DNA of 64,000 bases from Thermohalobaculum sp963721105. GTDB taxonomy: Bacteria; Pseudomonadota; Alphaproteobacteria; Rhodobacterales; Rhodobacteraceae. The notes beneath the pieces are model-generated. The model ran no database searches and had not been told where the DNA came from. It worked only from the letters and a program-made list of their open reading frames with translations. The position numbers and the translations under genes are program-made. Numbering within the stretch: position 1 is the first letter of the stretch; each line of letters opens with the position of its first letter. The DNA lies in assembly GCA_963721105.1 (NCBI GenBank), contig CAVRHY010000005.1, positions 372,001 through 436,000 of the forward strand, in the 5' to 3' direction. This document shows positions 59,690-64,000 of this stretch, piece after piece.

Positions 59690-61120
59690 CTAGCTCTCCT
59701 GCGGCGCCAGGCGCTCCTCATCCTCGGCCTCGTCGCTGATGGCCATGCGGACGCCGCCACGCGCGGTTGTCACGACGCCCAGCATCTTCAGCTTGCGGTG
59801 CAGCGCGCTCCGCTCCATGCCGACGAAGCTGGCGGTCTTCGAGATGTTGCCGCCGAAGCGGTTGATCTGGGCGATCAGGTACTCGCGCTCGAACAGCTCG
59901 CGCGCGTCGCGCAGCGGCAGCGAGGCGACCATCGCCATGACGGCGCCGAGGCCGCTGCCGCTCTCGAAGCGGACCGGCGCGCCGGGCAGCTCGTCGGCCT
60001 CGATGTCGCGGCTCTCGCCGCCCAGGATCAGAAGCTGCTCCATCATGTTGCGCAGCTGGCGGACATTGCCGGGCCAGTCGCGCGTCTGCAGCGCCGCGAT
60101 GCAGCCCTCGGTCAGCCGGCGCCGCATCAGCCCCTGCTCGCGCGCGAACATGTCCAGGAAATGATCGCAGAGTTCGGGGATGTCCTCGCGCCGGCGGTCC
60201 AGCGCCGGCACCTCGACCGGCACGACGTTCAGCCGGTGGAACAGGTCCTCGCGGAAGCGGCCCTCGCCGATCAGCCGCTGCAGGTCGCGGTTGGTCGCCG
60301 AGATCACGCGCACGTCGACCCGCACCGTCGCCGCCCCGCCCAGCCGCATGAAGGCCTGGTCGACCAGCACGCGCAGGATCTTCGACTGCGTGCCCAGCGG
60401 CATGTCGCCGACCTCGTCGATGAACAGCGTGCCCCCATGCGCGCGCTCGAAGACGCCGGCCTGCACGCTGCCGTCGACCTCGCGGCCGAACAGCACCTCC
60501 TCCATCCGCCCCGGATCGATCGAGGCGGCGTTGACGACGACGAACGGGTTCTCGCGACGGTCGGAATGGGCGTGGACGTAGCGCGCCGCGACCTCCTTGC
60601 CGCTGCCCGGGGCGCCGGTCAGCAGCAGCCGGCTGCCCCCGCGCGCGATCCGGTCCAGCTTGGCGCGCAGCGCGCCGATGGCGTGCGAACTGCCGACGAT
60701 CGCGGCGTTGCGTTCATCGTGCCGGCGCAGGCGGGCGTATTCGCGGCGCAGCCGGCTGGCCTCCAGCGCGCGCCCGACGACGACCATCAGCTGGTCCATG
60801 TTGAAGGGCTTCTCGATGAAGTCGTAGGCGCCCTGCTGCACCGCCGCGACCGCGACCTCGATGTTGCCGTGGCCCGAGATGATGACGACCGGGATGCCGG
60901 GATTGTCGCGCTTGACCTTCTTCAGGACCTCGATGCCGTCCATCCGGCTGCCCTGCAGCCAGATGTCCAGGATGATCAGGTCCGGCGGCGACTGCTCCAG
61001 CGCTGCCAGCGCGCTGTCGGCGTCGTGCGCGGTGCGCGCGGTGTGTCCCTCGTCCTGCATCAGGTCCGAGATGATGTCCCGGATGTCCGCCTCGTCGTCG
61101 ACGACCAGGATGTCTGCCAT
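59690..61120 (-). CDS. ntrX: NtrX: response regulator of the NtrYX system
   Basis: 476 aa. The receiver domain has ADILVVDDEADIRDII, ILDIWLQGSRMDG with the phospho-Asp, and the Lys in YDFIEKPFN. The AAA+ domain has LLLTGAPGSGKEVAARYVHA, GGTLFIDEVGDMPLGTQSKI and REDLFHRLNVVPVEVPALD. The GAFTGA loop needed to contact sigma-54 is absent (FGREVDGSVQAGVFERAHGG), as in other NtrX proteins. The C-terminal Fis-type helix-turn-helix is NISKTASFVGMERSALHRKL. It starts four bases after the ntrY stop region and forms an operon with ntrY. Confidence 0.95.
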   Translation of the reverse strand: MADILVVDDEADIRDIISDLMQDEGHTARTAHDADSALAALEQSPPDLIILDIWLQGSRMDGIEVLKKVKRDNPGIPVVIISGHGNIEVAVAAVQQGAYDFIEKPFNMDQLMVVVGRALEASRLRREYARLRRHDERNAAIVGSSHAIGALRAKLDRIARGGSRLLLTGAPGSGKEVAARYVHAHSDRRENPFVVVNAASIDPGRMEEVLFGREVDGSVQAGVFERAHGGTLFIDEVGDMPLGTQSKILRVLVDQAFMRLGGAATVRVDVRVISATNRDLQRLIGEGRFREDLFHRLNVVPVEVPALDRRREDIPELCDHFLDMFAREQGLMRRRLTEGCIAALQTRDWPGNVRQLRNMMEQLLILGGESRDIEADELPGAPVRFESGSGLGAVMAMVASLPLRDARELFEREYLIAQINRFGGNISKTASFVGMERSALHRKLKMLGVVTTARGGVRMAISDEAEDEERLAPQES

Positions 61121-61123
61121 GAT

Positions 61124-63508
61124 CTACGCTGCCTCCCCTGCCCTGTCCCCAGGCCCGTTTCCGGAACCTCTTCCTGACCCGTCCGCGGGCCCGTTCCTGG
61201 CCTGCGCCTGCTGGCGCCCGACCTGGCGCGGCAGCTGGACCGAGACTCGCGCCCCGTCCATGCCGTCCGCGCCGCTCGCATCGCTCAGCACCAGCTTTCC
61301 GCCGTGCTGCTCGACGATCTTCTTGACGATGGCCAGGCCCAGCCCGGTGCCCTTGGCGCGTGTCGTCATGTACGGGTCCGTCAGCCGCTCGCGCCCCTCG
61401 CGCGGCAGGCCGATGCCGTTGTCCTCGACGGTCAGCCGCAGCGAGCGCTCGCCCTCCTCCAGAGACACGGAGATGCGGCCCGCCGGCGCTCCCCGCGCCG
61501 CCGCCATCGTCGCCCCCGCCGGCGCGCCTGCTGTCGCGTTCGGCGCGGGCGTCCAGCGAATCGGCGGCGTTCTGCAGCAGGTTGGTCAGCACCTGCCCGA
61601 TCAGCCCGCGGTCGATGCGCGCCTCGACCGGCCGGTCGGGCACCGACAGCGTGTAGGCGATCTGCCCGTGCGCCTCCTCCTGCAGCAGCACGGCCTCGCG
61701 CAAGAGCTTGCCGAGGTCGTGCCGATCCAGCGCCGGCTCGGGCATCCGGGCGAACTTCGAGAACTCGTCGACCATGCGGCGGATGTCGGCCGCCTGCCGC
61801 GTGATGACGTCGAGGTACTGCTCGAAGCTGTCACCGTCGTCGCCCAGCCGGCCGCGGAACTTGCGGCGCAGCCGGTCGGCGGAAAGCTGGATCGGCGTCA
61901 GCGGGTTCTTGATCTCGTGCGCGATGCGCCGCGCGACGTCGCCCCAGGCGGCCATGCGCTGGGCGCTGGCCAGCGCCGTCATGTCGTCGAAGGTCAGCAC
62001 GAAACCCTCGGACAGGTTCTCGGACGTCTTCGGCGCGACGCGGGCCAGGAACTCGCGCTCCTCGCCGCGCACGACCTGGCGCACCTCGCCGCGCCCGACG
62101 GCGCCGGGCGAGGTGCGGGCGGCGACGTAGAGCCCCTCCATCCCGGGCGCGATCCGGGCCAGCGGCGCGCCCATGGTCGCCGTCGAATCGAGCGCCAGCA
62201 TCTCGGCGGCGGCCTCGTTCATCAGCTCGACCCGGCCCTCGCCGTCCAGGCCGATGACGCCCGCCGTGACGCCGCTCAGCACCGCCTCGATGAACTTGCG
62301 GCGCCCCTCGGTCTCGTCGCGGGCGCTGACCAGAGCGTCGCGCTGGCCCTTGAGCTGGCCGGTCATGCGGTTGAAGACGCGGCCCAGCATGGCGATCTCG
62401 TCGTCGCCGCGCTCCTCGCCGACACGCACGTCCAGGTCGCCGCCGCCGACCTGCTCGGCCGCCTCGGCCAGGCGACCGACCGGCTTTGCCAGCCGCTCGG
62501 CAAAGCGCAGCCCCATCATGATCGCGGCCAGGATCACCAGCAGCGCGAAGCCCAGGTAGAGGACGGCGTAGTCCAGCAGCACGTTGCCGCGCTCTCGCTC
62601 CAGCCGCTCGTAGAACTGCATGGTGCCGCGCGTCTCGTCCAGCAGGCGCAGCACGTCGCCCTGAACGCTGTTCGAGATGTAGAGGAACGAGTTCGAAGAA
62701 ATCGCCCAGGAAGACCAGCGCGCGGATCTCGTTGTGCGCCGGGTCCTCGATCAGCACCACCTCGCCCTGACGCGCGGAGGCGAGCTGCTCGTCGGTCGGC
62801 GGGAAGAAGTGGAAGAGATAGCTGAACTCGCCGCGGGCGACGATCTGCTTGTCCAGGTTGAAGACATAGGCGCGCGGCAGCCCGCGCACGATCGCCTGCT
62901 TGGCGACCAGCTCGTTGAGCTGCTCCTGCGTGACGCCCTCGCGCGCGGCGCGGTTCAGGTCGGCGGCCATGTTGGTCGCGTCCCGGCGGATGTTGGCCAT
63001 GTGCTCGCGCTCGTAGGCCTCGGCGGTTGCCAGCGAGTTGCGCACGACGCTGCCGATCCGGTCCGAGAACAGGCTCTCCAGTCCCGACTCCCAGCGTCAG
63101 CGCGGCGAAGATGGCGACGATGATCGTCGGCACCAGCGCGACCGCGGCGAAGACCGCCGCCAGCCGCAGGTGCAGCCGCGTGCCGACCGGCCGGCGGCGC
63201 CGCGCGACGACCAGCGTGCCGATCCGCCAGGCGATCAGCGTGCCGAGCGTCAGCACGTAGCAGAGGTCGAACAGCAGGATCAGGCGCAGCGCAGTGTCCG
63301 AGCCGGTGATGCGCGCACCGTCGCTCATCACCCAGGCGGTGGCGATGGCCAGCAACGGCCCCAGCGCCACCAGCAGCAGGACGCTGTGACGTATAGCCCA
63401 GTTCAGCGCCGCCGGCCTGCCCGACCGCCGCCCCGCCGGATCCGGAAGGGTCCCGATATCTGCCACTTGCCCCTCACGCCGCGGACGTTGCCGCGACACT
63501 GCAATCAC
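61124..63508 (-). CDS. ntrY: NtrY: membrane sensor histidine kinase (three frameshifts)
   Basis: Sensor of the nitrogen/redox-responsive NtrYX system. N-terminal membrane helices (SVLLLVALGPLLAIATAWVM, LRLAAVFAAVALVPTIIVAI) are followed by a periplasmic part (SLATAEAYEREHMANIRRDA). Then come HAMP (RFAERLAKPVGRLAEAAEQV), PAS (AVLSGVTAGVIGLDGEGRVE), the H-box DVARRIAHEIKNPLTPIQLS and the ATPase NGIGLPREGRERLTDPYMTT. Extra single bases near 63080, 62700 and 61495 are needed; the total of 2385 nt equals 794 codons plus three. The start may also be the GTG at 63466. It lies ten bases after ntrC. Confidence 0.9.
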
Positions 63509-63518
63509 TGTTGCTTAT

Positions 63519-64000
63519 CTACACCAGTTTACGCCCACGTGTGACAGGAATGTCAAGCTCGCGAATTTTTTTTCGCAGTGTGTTCCGATTGATCCCCAGC
63601 AGGTCGGCAGCGCGCAGCTGGTTGCCGCGGGTCGCCGCCAGCGTCAGCGCGATCAGCGGCATCTCGACCTCGCGCAGCACGCGGTCGTAAAGGCCGGGCG
63701 GCGGCAGCACGTCGCCGTGGCGCTGGAAGTAGCGCTCCAGGTGCATCTCCACCGCGCCGCCCAGGCTGCGCGCCGACGGCAGGGCCCCGCCGGCCTCCAG
63801 CCGGTCGGGCGCCTGCGCCGCCAGCTCCTGCGTCACCGCGTCGGCCGGGATGCGGTCGTCGGGGCACAGCACAGCCAGGCGCCGCATCAGGTTCTCCAGC
63901 TCGCGGACGTTGCCGGGCCAGGGATGCCCCTTCAGCGCCTCCAGCGCCTCGGGCGTCAGCGACTTCTTCGGCAGCCCCTCCTCGGCGGCGCGGCGCAGGA
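63519..64000 (-). CDS. ntrC: NtrC: nitrogen regulator, C-terminal part (partial)
   Basis: The gene enters from beyond the window end. The visible 159 codons hold the end of the AAA+ domain (GHPWPGNVRELENLMRRLAV), a linker, and the Fis-type DNA-binding helix-turn-helix LRAADLLGINRNTLRKKIRE near the C-terminus LDIPVTRGRKLV. NtrC activates sigma-54 promoters for nitrogen assimilation. It is followed by ntrY in the same direction, the conserved ntrBC-ntrYX order. Confidence 0.93.
   Translation of the reverse strand, partial: LRRAAEEGLPKKSLTPEALEALKGHPWPGNVRELENLMRRLAVLCPDDRIPADAVTQELAAQAPDRLEAGGALPSARSLGGAVEMHLERYFQRHGDVLPPPGLYDRVLREVEMPLIALTLAATRGNQLRAADLLGINRNTLRKKIRELDIPVTRGRKLV

Overview
The window is GC-rich DNA from an alphaproteobacterium of the Rhodospirillales type. 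This rests on synteny: bamE facing yceD-rpmF-plsX-fabH-ihfA-merR-tRNA-Pro, the ribB-ribH-nusB run, an amidase gene divergent from a very long RNase E gene, and ntrC-ntrY-ntrX upstream of trkA-trkH-hfq-hflX. The exact genus cannot be told from the sequence alone.

Layout. (1) 1-4.9 kb: acyl-CoA genes (end of a CoA-transferase B subunit, two CaiB/BaiF family III CoA-transferases, a MaoC hydratase) around a divergent membrane permease. (2) 5.0-12.8 kb, minus strand: a thiamine operon headed by a TPP riboswitch, in the order thiD-thiO-thiS-thiG-thiE-thiY-(small ORF)-tenA-thiZ-thiX. It couples thiazole synthesis, pyrimidine salvage and precursor uptake. (3) 12.9-19.2 kb: a ureohydrolase/formamidase/GFA-domain trio, a two-CBS-domain protein, a one-domain Lrp-type protein, a hexapeptide acetyltransferase and a tandem pair of unrecognised paralogues. 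(4) 19.2-27.4 kb: cell-wall amidase and RNase E, then ribB-ribH-nusB. (5) 27.7-33.3 kb: an accessory stretch with an HWE-type histidine kinase, a complete IS630-family element, a cytochrome P450 and an MFS transporter. (6) 33.3-42.7 kb: housekeeping genes (bamE, yceD, rpmF, plsX, fabH, ihfA, merR, tRNA-Pro, dcd, bolA, a J-domain protein, prfC). (7) 42.8-50.6 kb: mixed metabolic genes, a bacterioferritin, a persulfide-dioxygenase-like hydrolase, an unknown exported membrane protein and gene remnants. (8) 50.7-64 kb, mainly minus strand: hflX, hfq, trkH, trkA, then about 4.3 kb of accessory genes, then ntrX, ntrY and the 3' end of ntrC.

A striking property is the number of otherwise well-conserved genes broken by one base: thiX, thiY, thiE, thiG (three times), thiD, the CBS gene, amiC, ihfA and ntrY (three times). 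All but one are single-base insertions relative to the expected frame. In each gene the total length agrees with the inferred number of indels. This points to sequence or assembly errors more than decay, so these genes are annotated as CDS with a frameshift note. True remnants (a cyclase/TPR gene with a nonsense codon and internal loss, a DUF1111 di-haem oxidoreductase tail, a TPR/peptidoglycan-binding tail) are marked as pseudogenes.

The window also holds several repeat families: REP-like palindromes in the thiamine operon, a 145-bp element with 17-bp inverted ends, a 27-bp core shared between 1.7 kb and 30.4 kb, a short GC hairpin repeat, and GC-rich tandem arrays. I found no CRISPR array, prophage or clear defence island. 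The most unusual items are a small repeated helical module found both inside the thiamine operon and at 56.3 kb, a TenA with a repetitive Gly/Pro/Gln insertion, the unrecognised paralogue pair at 17.7-19.2 kb, and the ureohydrolase-formamidase-GFA trio.
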